64,000 nt of DNA from contig CAKROE010000001.1 of NCBI GenBank assembly GCA_934371915.1, forward strand, positions 1 through 64,000, read 5' to 3'. The stretch is from an uncultured Blautia sp. GTDB taxonomy: Bacteria; Bacillota; Clostridia; Lachnospirales; Lachnospiraceae. Positions within the stretch are counted from its first letter, which is position 1; each line of letters begins with the position of its first letter. Below the pieces are notes generated by a model. The model ran no database searches, had not been told where the DNA came from, and saw only the letters and a list, made by a program, of their open reading frames with translations. The position numbers were made by a program, and so were the translations under genes. Below, piece by piece: positions 34,631 through 42,305 of this stretch.

Positions 34631-35484
34631 GTAAAACGATAACTGTCCGCAGGCAGAAAATAAAGAAAAACCATGTGAGAGAAAAGCTGATCTTTTTTAC
34701 GATACTGGCATTGATCCTGCTTGTTATTGCAGCCTGTGCACGGAAACTCTGTCCGTATGATCCGGATATGCAGGATCTTCTGCTGGCGCAGAAACCGCCC
34801 GGCGCAGAACATATACTGGGAACTGACCGTTACGGAAGGGATATGTTTTCACGTGTGCTGGTGGGAAGTACGACGAGTATTTATGCAACACTGCTTCTGG
34901 TAGCAATCATTACTGTGGTCGGAACCGCAATTGGTATTATATGTGGCTGGTGCGGAGGAATTCCGGATACTGTTCTGATGCGTGTATCCGATCTGTTTCT
35001 GGCATTTCCGAGCCTTGTATTTGCCCTTGCGGTAGCAGGCGTGCTCGGTGGAGGTATTCAGAATGCAATCATAGCTCTGGCGGTCATCGGATGGCCGAAG
35101 TTTGCCAGACTTGCCAGAGGCCTGACTCTTGCACAGAAAGACTCAACGTATCTGATGGCGGTGAGACTGTCGGGAAGCAGCACATTTAAGATTATGTTTA
35201 AACATATTTTGCCGAATATTGCAGGTCCTATACTGGTTACCTCAGTTCTTGATATCGGAACGATGATGATGGAACTTGCCGGGCTTTCTTTCCTTGGACT
35301 GGGAGTGCAGCCACCGATGGCAGAGTGGGGAAGTATGATCAATGATGGAAGAAGTATGCTTCAGATTTCACCATGGATGGTACTTGCACCGGGACTTGCC
35401 ATATTTATAACAGTTATGATCTTTAATCTTCTGGGAGATACACTCAGAGACTATATGGATCCGAAAGAGAGAGCAAAAAGATAA
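34627..35484 (+). CDS. ABC importer permease, NikC-like
   Basis: 285 residues. Family hallmarks: HILGTDRYGRDMFSRVLVGSTTS near residue 60, the coupling loop (KDSTYLMAVRLSGSS), and GLSFLGLGVQPPMAEWGSMINDG near the C-terminus. It pairs with the upstream permease; starts overlap by 4 nt (ATGA), implying coupled translation. Confidence 0.92.
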   Translation: MSKTITVRRQKIKKNHVREKLIFFTILALILLVIAACARKLCPYDPDMQDLLLAQKPPGAEHILGTDRYGRDMFSRVLVGSTTSIYATLLLVAIITVVGTAIGIICGWCGGIPDTVLMRVSDLFLAFPSLVFALAVAGVLGGGIQNAIIALAVIGWPKFARLARGLTLAQKDSTYLMAVRLSGSSTFKIMFKHILPNIAGPILVTSVLDIGTMMMELAGLSFLGLGVQPPMAEWGSMINDGRSMLQISPWMVLAPGLAIFITVMIFNLLGDTLRDYMDPKERAKR

Positions 35485-35510
35485 GCATATAAAGAAAGGA
35501 AACAACGACT

Positions 35511-37046
35511 ATGAAAAAGAAACTGATTGCAGCAATTCTTACAGGAGCAATACTGGTGACAGGAATGTCCACAAGTGTATGGGCTGATGGTGAAAAGTCC
35601 TTTGTATACGGAACGACCGGTTACAGTGAGGAAATGGGAGATGCGGGATTAAATCCGCACGATAATTATTCCGGATGGAGCGCACTTCGTTATGGCGTGG
35701 GGGAAACTCTTTTTAAATACAATGACAACATGGAAGTAGAGCCGTGGCTTGCTACAGATTATGAATTTGTGGACGATACAACCGTAAAAATTACTCTTCG
35801 TGACGGCGTGCAGTTTTCCAGCGGACGTACCATGGATGCCGAAGCGGTCAAAGAATGTCTGGAAGACCTGCTCGCAGTTCATGACCGTGCGCCTTATGAC
35901 CTCAAGATCGATCATATTGATGCGGAAGGGCTGACACTTACTATTTATACGACAGAACCATGTCCGGCAATCATCAATTATCTTGGCGATCCTTATGGTG
36001 CGATCATTGATATGGATTATGGTGTTCAGGGAGAGGGCGGTTCTGCGAATGTGGCAGGAACAGGCCCGTATATTGCAGAGAATGTTACTCCAACTCAGAT
36101 CGACCTGGTAAAGAATGAGAATTACTGGGGCGGCGAAGTAAAAGTGGACAAAGTTACAGTCAAATCTTTTGCAGACGGAAGTGCGCTGACAGCAGCCCTG
36201 CAGACCGGAGATATTCAGGGAACTTATGGACTGCAGTATGACAACTATCCTCTGTTTGAAAACAATTCAGACTATACCATTAACTCCTGTGCGACCAGCC
36301 GCTGCTTCTTCGGACAGTTCAATATGGATTCAGAGATCATGCAGGACCAGAATGTCCGCAAAGCTGTTGAGATGGGAATCGACAAAGACGGATTCTGTTC
36401 TGTGATCATGCAGGGACGTGGCGTTCCGGCGAAGGCAGCCTTCCCTAGCAGTTTTTCTTATGGAAATGATGCTGTAGAAACCGTTTCCTATGATCCGGAC
36501 GGAGCAAAGAAGCTTCTTGAAGAATCCGGATGGACAGATACAGACGGTGATGGATACGTGGATAAGGATGGTCAGAAGTTAAGCATTAACTGGCTGACAT
36601 ATCCGACTCGTCTGGAGCAGCCGAAGCTTGCAGAGTATGCACAGGCTACACTGAAGGATATCGGTATTGATGTGCAGGTAAACAATACCTCAGATCACAG
36701 AACATTTGCAGAAAACGGAGAGTTTGATGTTTATGTAAGTTCTGTTACCACAGCACCGACAGGAGATCCGGAATACTTTTTTACAAGTACGGTGACAGGT
36801 TCTAAAAATTACGGAAACTACCAGAATGAAGAGGTAACAAAGCTTACCGATCAGCTTCACCAGACTTTTGATAAGGACGAAAGAGGTAAACTTGCAATAG
36901 AACTTCAGCAGCATATTCTGGATGATGATGCATACTTCTTTGTATCACATCTGAATATGGGAATTGTGACAAAATCAAATGTAAAAGGAATGGCAGCGCA
37001 TCCATGTGATTATTATGAGATCACGGCAGATCTGGATGTGGAGTAA
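35511..37046 (+). CDS. ABC importer substrate-binding protein, NikA-like (family 5)
   Basis: 511 residues. Signal peptide (KKLIAAILTGAILVTGMSTSVWA-D) without a lipobox Cys, so membrane tethering is not obvious. The mature start has GLNPHDNYSGWSALRYGVGETLFKY, resembling the LNPH…E-L stretch of NikA-type proteins. An EF-hand-like D-T-D-G-D-G-Y-V-D-K loop occurs near residue 345. Dipeptide-binding relatives share the fold, so nickel or a metal-chelate is likely but not certain. AAAGGAA precedes the ATG. Confidence 0.85.
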   Translation: MKKKLIAAILTGAILVTGMSTSVWADGEKSFVYGTTGYSEEMGDAGLNPHDNYSGWSALRYGVGETLFKYNDNMEVEPWLATDYEFVDDTTVKITLRDGVQFSSGRTMDAEAVKECLEDLLAVHDRAPYDLKIDHIDAEGLTLTIYTTEPCPAIINYLGDPYGAIIDMDYGVQGEGGSANVAGTGPYIAENVTPTQIDLVKNENYWGGEVKVDKVTVKSFADGSALTAALQTGDIQGTYGLQYDNYPLFENNSDYTINSCATSRCFFGQFNMDSEIMQDQNVRKAVEMGIDKDGFCSVIMQGRGVPAKAAFPSSFSYGNDAVETVSYDPDGAKKLLEESGWTDTDGDGYVDKDGQKLSINWLTYPTRLEQPKLAEYAQATLKDIGIDVQVNNTSDHRTFAENGEFDVYVSSVTTAPTGDPEYFFTSTVTGSKNYGNYQNEEVTKLTDQLHQTFDKDERGKLAIELQQHILDDDAYFFVSHLNMGIVTKSNVKGMAAHPCDYYEITADLDVE

Positions 37047-37069
37047 ATGCCTGAGGAGAACAAAATACT

Positions 37070-37870
37070 ATGGATTCTTTGCTTCGTGTAGAGCATGTGA
37101 CAATTTCATATAATGGAGAACCGGTGGTTCGGGATGTCAGTTTTGAGTTAAAACAGGGCGAGATTCTTGGAATCGTGGGAGAATCCGGAAGCGGTAAAAG
37201 TACGATTGTCAGAGCCATCATGGGACTTCTGGGGGAAGAAGGCCTGGTTACAAGAGGTGATATCTGGTACAAAGGTGAAAACCTTACAGATATGAGTGAG
37301 AAAAAGCTCCGTAAGCTTCTGGGAACAGAGATCGGAATGGTATTCCAGGACTGCAAAGCCGCATTATGTCCTGTCCGGACGATCGGGGCGCAGATACATG
37401 AGGCAGTGTCAGAACATGAGAAAATCAGCAAGAAGGAAGTCCGGGAACGTGCAGGAGAGATCATGAAGAAGATTGGCCTGGATGACAGTGACCGTGTGCT
37501 GGACAGCTACCCTTTTGAACTCTCCGGCGGAATGAACCAGCGAGTAGGGATCTGTACAGCCATGATCATGCATCCGAACCTGCTTATGGCAGATGAACCG
37601 ACTAGCGCCCTGGATGTAACGGTTCAGAAGCAGGTAGTGGAGGAACTTCTGCTTATGCGTAAGGAATACAATACAGCCATGATTCTTGTAACTCATAATA
37701 TCGGTGTTGTAAGGATGATGGCAGACAGAATACTGGTCCTCCGGAACGGGCAGGTAAGAGAGTATGGAGAAACGGAGAATGTTCTGGATCATTCGAAAGA
37801 TCCATATACAAAGCAACTGATGAGTTCCGTGCTTTATCTGAAGCGGGAAAAGAATCAGGAGGTGCGTTGA
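37070..37870 (+). CDS. ABC importer ATPase, NikD-like
   Basis: 266 residues. Walker A GESGSGKST, signature LSGGMNQRVGI, Walker B LLMADEPTSALD, and the H-loop VTHN. It energises the Nik-like importer together with the next ATPase, which starts 1 nt after its stop. Confidence 0.92.
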   Translation: MDSLLRVEHVTISYNGEPVVRDVSFELKQGEILGIVGESGSGKSTIVRAIMGLLGEEGLVTRGDIWYKGENLTDMSEKKLRKLLGTEIGMVFQDCKAALCPVRTIGAQIHEAVSEHEKISKKEVRERAGEIMKKIGLDDSDRVLDSYPFELSGGMNQRVGICTAMIMHPNLLMADEPTSALDVTVQKQVVEELLLMRKEYNTAMILVTHNIGVVRMMADRILVLRNGQVREYGETENVLDHSKDPYTKQLMSSVLYLKREKNQEVR

Positions 37871-37871
37871 A

Positions 37872-38630
37872 ATGACAGATATTATACTGAAAGCCGACCA
37901 TCTCAAAAAGGTATTTATATCAGGAAAAAAATCCATGACGGCAGTGGATGATGTAAGTTTTGAACTGGAACGGGGAGAATGCCTTGGAATCGTGGGAGAA
38001 TCCGGAAGCGGTAAAAGCACGATTGCCAAAATGCTCACACATCTGGAGCCGGTGACAGATGGACAGATTTTCCTTAAGGGAAGAGACATCACCCATGCCA
38101 GAGGAAAAAGCTTAAGGAAAACCTATCAGGATATGCAGATGGTTTTTCAGATGCCGATGGAATCGTTTGACCCACGCCGGACGCTGGGTGACGGAATTGG
38201 GGAAAGTCTTCGGAATATGGGGATAAACCGGGAAGAAACACGGAAGCGTGTGGAAAATCTTCTCGAAAGATGCGGCCTTTCAAAAGAATATGCAGACCGT
38301 TATCCGCATCAGGTCAGCGGCGGACAGTGCCAGAGAGCAGCGATCTCCAGAGCACTTGCAGTCAGCCCGGAAATCCTGATCTGTGATGAGGCAACCAGCG
38401 CACTTGATGTAACCGTGCAGAAACAGATTATGGAACTTCTGATCGAACTGAAACAGAAAGAAAATCTGTCATTTATCCTGATCTGCCACGACCTTGCACT
38501 GGTGCAGGCCTTCTGTGACAAAGTACTGGTCCTCTATCATGGAAAGACCGTAGAATACGGAACTCCGGATGATATCATCAATCATCCGAAGATGGATTAT
38601 ACAAAGAAATTAATAGATTCAGTTTTGTAA
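37872..38630 (+). CDS. ABC importer ATPase, NikE-like
   Basis: 252 residues. Walker A GESGSGKST, Q-loop MVFQMPMESFDPRRT, signature VSGGQCQRAAI, Walker B ILICDEATSALD, H-loop CHD. Second ATPase of the importer; AGGAGGTG before its ATG lies inside the end of the previous gene. Confidence 0.92.
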   Translation: MTDIILKADHLKKVFISGKKSMTAVDDVSFELERGECLGIVGESGSGKSTIAKMLTHLEPVTDGQIFLKGRDITHARGKSLRKTYQDMQMVFQMPMESFDPRRTLGDGIGESLRNMGINREETRKRVENLLERCGLSKEYADRYPHQVSGGQCQRAAISRALAVSPEILICDEATSALDVTVQKQIMELLIELKQKENLSFILICHDLALVQAFCDKVLVLYHGKTVEYGTPDDIINHPKMDYTKKLIDSVL

Positions 38631-38676
38631 ATCAATAGCATAATAATCGGGAAATAAGAACCGGAGGGCAGGAAGT

Positions 38677-39255
38677 ATGGTTGTAAATGTTTTTCTGTTT
38701 GATGATTTTGAAGCGATGGATGTGTTTGGTCCGGTGCAGATTTTTGGAACTGTGCCGGAACATTTTTATATACGGTTTATTTCGTTGCGTGGAGGAATAA
38801 TTACTGGAAAAGAGGGTGTGAAAATATGGACAGAACCCTTGAATCCAATCGAGATCGAGGATATATTTTTGATTCCGGGAGGAAAGGGAGTAAGAAGTTT
38901 TCTCCATACAGAAGGCGCCAAGGGACAACAAGTACTGAAACGGGCGGTAGAGGAAGTTGAGTTTTGTATGATGGTACAAAATGCTTCTGCAATGCTGGCC
39001 AGAACAGGCCTCTTGTTTCACAGGCAGGTTGCGGATTATGATTATGACGAAAACTGGAAGCGGATGTTCACAGTAGGAATCAATTATATTAATGGTGAAG
39101 ACTGGATTTCAGACGGGAAATATTATTCCAGCAGTACAACAATGGCAGCAATGGATATGGCTTTGGGATTGATTAGTGATATGCTGGATATTGATATTGC
39201 TGAGAAAGTTGCAGAAGAGATCGGATATGTATGGGACAGCAGCCTGAAGATATGA
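38677..39255 (+). CDS. DJ-1/PfpI-family protein lacking the nucleophilic cysteine
   Basis: 192 residues of the DJ-1/PfpI (class I glutamine amidotransferase-like) fold: N-terminal LFDDFEAMDVFGP with the conserved Glu (E12), LIPGGKG and the nucleophile-elbow region near residue 100. There the usual Cys is replaced: the stretch reads MVQNASAMLARTGLL where relatives have VCTGAFLLARAGLL, putting Q101 at the Cys position. It is therefore unlikely to be a thiol hydrolase or glyoxalase; binding or sensing is more likely. GGAGGG precedes the ATG; 46 nt after the importer ATPase. Confidence 0.82.
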   Translation: MVVNVFLFDDFEAMDVFGPVQIFGTVPEHFYIRFISLRGGIITGKEGVKIWTEPLNPIEIEDIFLIPGGKGVRSFLHTEGAKGQQVLKRAVEEVEFCMMVQNASAMLARTGLLFHRQVADYDYDENWKRMFTVGINYINGEDWISDGKYYSSSTTMAAMDMALGLISDMLDIDIAEKVAEEIGYVWDSSLKI

Positions 39256-39292
39256 AAAATATTGTTTATATATGACAAATAAGAATAGTTCC

Positions 39293-39338
39293 ATATCCCC
39301 CATGGTGGGTTGTTGGCACTTTAACGTGATGCTACAAT
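39293..39338 (+). promoter_or_regulatory. ECF operon promoter with shared ATATCCCCCATGG element
   Basis: ATATCCCCCATGG (39293-39305), four bases, then a poor -35 TTGTTG (39310-39315), 17-bp spacer and -10 TACAAT (39333-39338) with extended TGC. The same element in the same position precedes the second ABC operon (42162). Its place against the -35 suggests control by an activator or repressor. Confidence 0.7.
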
Positions 39339-39401
39339 ATAGTTAATTACGAGGCGCGCACCGAATAAAATAAAGTTTTCACAGGGAAAGGAAGTATATC
39401 T

Positions 39402-40406
39402 ATGCATATACCTGAGAACTATTTAAGCCCATCGACATGCGCTGTAATGGCAGCAGCCATGGTTCCGGTCTGGGGATATTCAATTAACAAAGTAAGAACA
39501 GAAATACCGAAGGCTAAAATGCCTCTTCTTGGCATTGGTGCAGCTTTTTCATTTCTTGGAATGATGTTTAATGTGCCACTTCCGGGAGGTACTACAGGAC
39601 ATGCAGTAGGGGGAACTCTCATTGCAATTCTTACAGGAAGTCCGGCAGCCGGATGTATATCCGTATCTATTGCGCTGCTGATACAGGCACTTCTTTTCGG
39701 AGATGGAGGAATTCTTGCATTTGGAGCAAATTGCTTCAATATGGCATTTGTATTGCCGTATCTGGGATTTTTCCTGTATAAGTTACTCCTGAATAAAACA
39801 GGTATGCGTAAACTCAGTGCTGCGATTGGTGCATATGTGGGAATCAATGCGGCAGCATTTTGCGCGGCTGTAGAGTTTGGTATTCAACCATTACTGTTTA
39901 AAAATTCAGCAGGTCAGGCACTTTACTGTCCATATTCGTTAAGTGTGTCCATACCGGCAATGATGATCGGACATATTACATTGTTCGGACTGGCTGAGAT
40001 TGTATTGACGGTAGTAGTGCTGACATTTGTAGAGAAAGTTTCGCCATCGGCACTGGATACAATTCCGAATAAAACTTCATTTAAACCGTTGTACATACTG
40101 ATTGCAGTGCTTATTATCCTTACACCGATCGGTCTCCTTGCAACAGGTACTGCCTGGGGAGAATGGGGTGTTGATGAAATGGCGACTCTGGTCAGTGGTG
40201 GCACACAACTGGGATATACTCCGGCAGGAATGGAAAGTGGATTTGAACTTTCAACACTGTTCCCGGATTATTCCATGGCAGGTATGCCGGAATGGACAGG
40301 CTATATTCTGTCGGCAGTTGTTGGTGTGGCACTTCTGGTGATATTCTTTAAGATCATTTCTTCACTTATGAAGGACAAAGTTGATTTTAAAAAGAAAGCG
40401 GCATAA
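39402..40406 (+). CDS. cbiM: ECF cobalt/nickel transporter substrate-binding component (CbiM/NikM fused to an N-type domain)
   Basis: 334 residues. The N-terminus MHIPENYLSPSTC carries the MHIP metal-binding start of CbiM/NikM (residues M1 and H2 bind the metal in known structures), followed by seven membrane helices (GTTGHAVGGTLIAI, FGDGGILAFGANCFNMAF). The C-terminal ~110 residues add a helix–loop–helix (GLLATGTAWGEWGVDEM…WTGYILSAVVGVALL) like the PDGLE/CbiN part, making an MN fusion. Imports Ni2+ or Co2+. GGGAAAGGAAG precedes the ATG. Confidence 0.9.
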   Translation: MHIPENYLSPSTCAVMAAAMVPVWGYSINKVRTEIPKAKMPLLGIGAAFSFLGMMFNVPLPGGTTGHAVGGTLIAILTGSPAAGCISVSIALLIQALLFGDGGILAFGANCFNMAFVLPYLGFFLYKLLLNKTGMRKLSAAIGAYVGINAAAFCAAVEFGIQPLLFKNSAGQALYCPYSLSVSIPAMMIGHITLFGLAEIVLTVVVLTFVEKVSPSALDTIPNKTSFKPLYILIAVLIILTPIGLLATGTAWGEWGVDEMATLVSGGTQLGYTPAGMESGFELSTLFPDYSMAGMPEWTGYILSAVVGVALLVIFFKIISSLMKDKVDFKKKAA

Positions 40407-40408
40407 TA

Positions 40409-40411
40409 ATG
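40409..40411 (+). promoter_or_regulatory. Tightly coupled start of the ECF T component
   Basis: The CbiQ ATG begins 3 nt after the CbiM stop with no room for a separate ribosome site beyond the end of cbiM; translation is probably coupled. Confidence 0.4.
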
Positions 40412-41224
40412 GACGATTACAGAACAGAAAAAACGGAGATTCCAGATTGGATGTGCAGGCAGGAGAATTACACCCCTTCTGCGGATAAAGAAGCTTTTCT
40501 TACCAGAAGCACAAAATCTGTTTTGTCTGTGCTGGCAAGATTCAGATTTGATGAAGGGAAGGATGGCAGATTTTCTGCCAGTCCTTCTCTTAAACTGTTT
40601 TATACGATACTTTATATTATTCTTACGGCATGTTCGGAGAATTATCTGTTTGTATTGATCATGTGTGCTGCGGTAACGGTCAGGCTGGCTTTTTTCTCAG
40701 CATCTGCTATTCGGCAGATATTAAGCGGAACAGCAGGAGTAGTTATGATTTCGCTTTTTCTTCTTTTGCCGGCAGTTTTTATGGGAAATCCTCAGACGCT
40801 GATGAATATTACTGCACGGGTCTATGTGTCGGTAACTTTGGTTGGCATTTTGTCGGCAGGAACTTCGTGGAATAAACTTACAGCAGGTATGAGGACTTTT
40901 CGAATTCCTTCATTGTTTATCTTCACGCTGGATATTACCTTGAAATATATATCGGTTTTGGGAGAATTGTGTGTGGACATTCTGAGATCTGTAAGCCTGA
41001 GATCTGTAGGCAAAAATTCAGATAAAGCGAAGTCCTTTTCTGGTGTTCTTGGAATTACATTTCTCAAATCAAGTGAAATGGCAGAAGATATGTATGCGGC
41101 TATGTGCTGCAGGGGATTCGTGGGCGAATATCAGGCGAGACAGAAATACAGAATGCGGCTGTATGATATTGTACATATTTTGATAATGACAGTGTGTGCA
41201 GCATTATTTATTCATCTGAACTGA
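40409..41224 (+). CDS. cbiQ: ECF transporter T component (CbiQ/NikQ)
   Basis: 271 residues. About five membrane helices between residues 55 and 270; two Ala-Arg-Gly-like coupling motifs are approximated by LRSVSLRSVG and MCCRGFVGEY, where CbiQ normally touches the ATPase. The N-terminal ~35 residues are polar and longer than usual. It forms the energising module with CbiO. Confidence 0.85.
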   Translation: MDDYRTEKTEIPDWMCRQENYTPSADKEAFLTRSTKSVLSVLARFRFDEGKDGRFSASPSLKLFYTILYIILTACSENYLFVLIMCAAVTVRLAFFSASAIRQILSGTAGVVMISLFLLLPAVFMGNPQTLMNITARVYVSVTLVGILSAGTSWNKLTAGMRTFRIPSLFIFTLDITLKYISVLGELCVDILRSVSLRSVGKNSDKAKSFSGVLGITFLKSSEMAEDMYAAMCCRGFVGEYQARQKYRMRLYDIVHILIMTVCAALFIHLN

Positions 41225-41284
41225 ATGAATACTCCGGCACATCTGTCTTATAAAAGCAACGGGGGAGGATAAAGGGAGGCTGTT

Positions 41285-41953
41285 ATGATTACACTGGAAA
41301 AAGTATGCTTTGCATATGAACACGAAATAGCACTCAGATATGTGGATCTTCAGATTGAAAAGGGTGATTCTGTAGTTATTCAGGGTCCAAACGGATGTGG
41401 AAAATCAACACTTATCAAATTGCTGAATGGAATTATATATCCCTCCGAAGGACACTATTTTTATAAGGATCATGAGATTACAGAGAAAACATTGAAGGAC
41501 AGACAATTTGCAAAGTGGTTTCATCAGCAGATGGGGTATGTGTTTCAGAATGCGGATACACAGCTGTTTTGCGGAAGCGTGGAAGAAGAAATTGCATTTG
41601 GCCCTGTTCAGATGGGGTTATCAGAAACTGAGGTCAGGCAAAGAACAGAAGATTGTCTGCAGTTGTTTGGAATAGAAAATCTCAGAGACAGACCGCCATA
41701 TCATCTGAGTGGAGGTGAGAAGCGTAAAGTTTCACTTGCATGTATTCTATCGCTGAATCCGGAAGTATTGATATTGGATGAACCGCTTGCCGGTCTGGAT
41801 GAAAAGACACAGGATATGCTGCTGGAATTTTTGCAGAGCTTTCATAAAGCAGGTAAAACGTTGATTACAATCACTCATAACCGGCAACTGGCAGAGACGA
41901 TTGGAAACAGATTTGCGGTTATGAATGAAGAGCACGAATTAAAAATGATATAA
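41285..41953 (+). CDS. cbiO: ECF transporter ATPase (CbiO/NikO)
   Basis: 222 residues. Walker A GPNGCGKSTLIK, Q-loop YVFQNADTQLFCGSVEEEIAFGP (the ECF-type sequence), signature LSGGEKRKVSLA, Walker B VLILDEPLAGLD, H-loop THN. A single ATPase gene implies a homodimer. It lies 60 nt after cbiQ with its own GGGAGG site and is followed by a terminator. Confidence 0.93.
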   Translation: MITLEKVCFAYEHEIALRYVDLQIEKGDSVVIQGPNGCGKSTLIKLLNGIIYPSEGHYFYKDHEITEKTLKDRQFAKWFHQQMGYVFQNADTQLFCGSVEEEIAFGPVQMGLSETEVRQRTEDCLQLFGIENLRDRPPYHLSGGEKRKVSLACILSLNPEVLILDEPLAGLDEKTQDMLLEFLQSFHKAGKTLITITHNRQLAETIGNRFAVMNEEHELKMI

Positions 41954-41989
41954 AAAAAGTACTTCCCGCGGAATTGGAAGTACTTTTTT
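41953..41989 (+). terminator. Rho-independent terminator of the ECF operon
   Basis: 14-bp perfect stem AAAAAAGTACTTCC / GGAAGTACTTTTTT with a 9-nt loop. Confidence 0.92.
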
Positions 41990-42161
41990 ATTATGGGTTG
42001 AATGTGCATCAATTGTGGAGGTCTGTGCACTTTATTCGGTAGTAACACAAGTCCTTTGTGTTGTCTATATTTTAACAAAATGCAGTGTAAAAACAAGCCT
42101 CCCAGGGGGATGCTGAGCTATGAAAAAAACTGTATGAAACATGCGACATATGAATAGGTGA

Positions 42162-42207
42162 ATATCCCCCATGGGTGGTTATATACGGATTGAAAGGATG
42201 GTATACT
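42162..42207 (+). promoter_or_regulatory. Second ABC operon promoter with shared ATATCCCCCATGG element
   Basis: ATATCCCCCATGG (42162-42174), four bases, -35-like TTATAT (42179-42184), 17-bp spacer, -10 TATACT (42202-42207). Spacing is identical to the ECF operon promoter at 39293. Confidence 0.7.
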
Positions 42208-42217
42208 GATAGAACTT

Positions 42218-42278
42218 GTTATGCATAATAAATAAAAACAAATCCTGAAACTGTCGATAGACACAGCGTTATGCATAA
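42218..42278. repeat. Pair of GTTATGCATAA sites in the leader of the second ABC operon
   Basis: GTTATGCATAA occurs at 42218-42228 and 42268-42278, 50 bp apart. Its core TTATGCATAA is a perfect 10-bp palindrome. Both lie between the promoter and the SBP start. No other content is seen in 41990-42305 besides the promoter. Confidence 0.6.
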
Positions 42279-42305
42279 ATGAGAACAAAAGGAGGAAATG
42301 AGATA

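Noticed and set aside
39340-39401. NiCo or cobalamin riboswitch before the ECF operon
   Set aside because: The leader is only ~60 nt and lacks the conserved helices or boxes of those classes.
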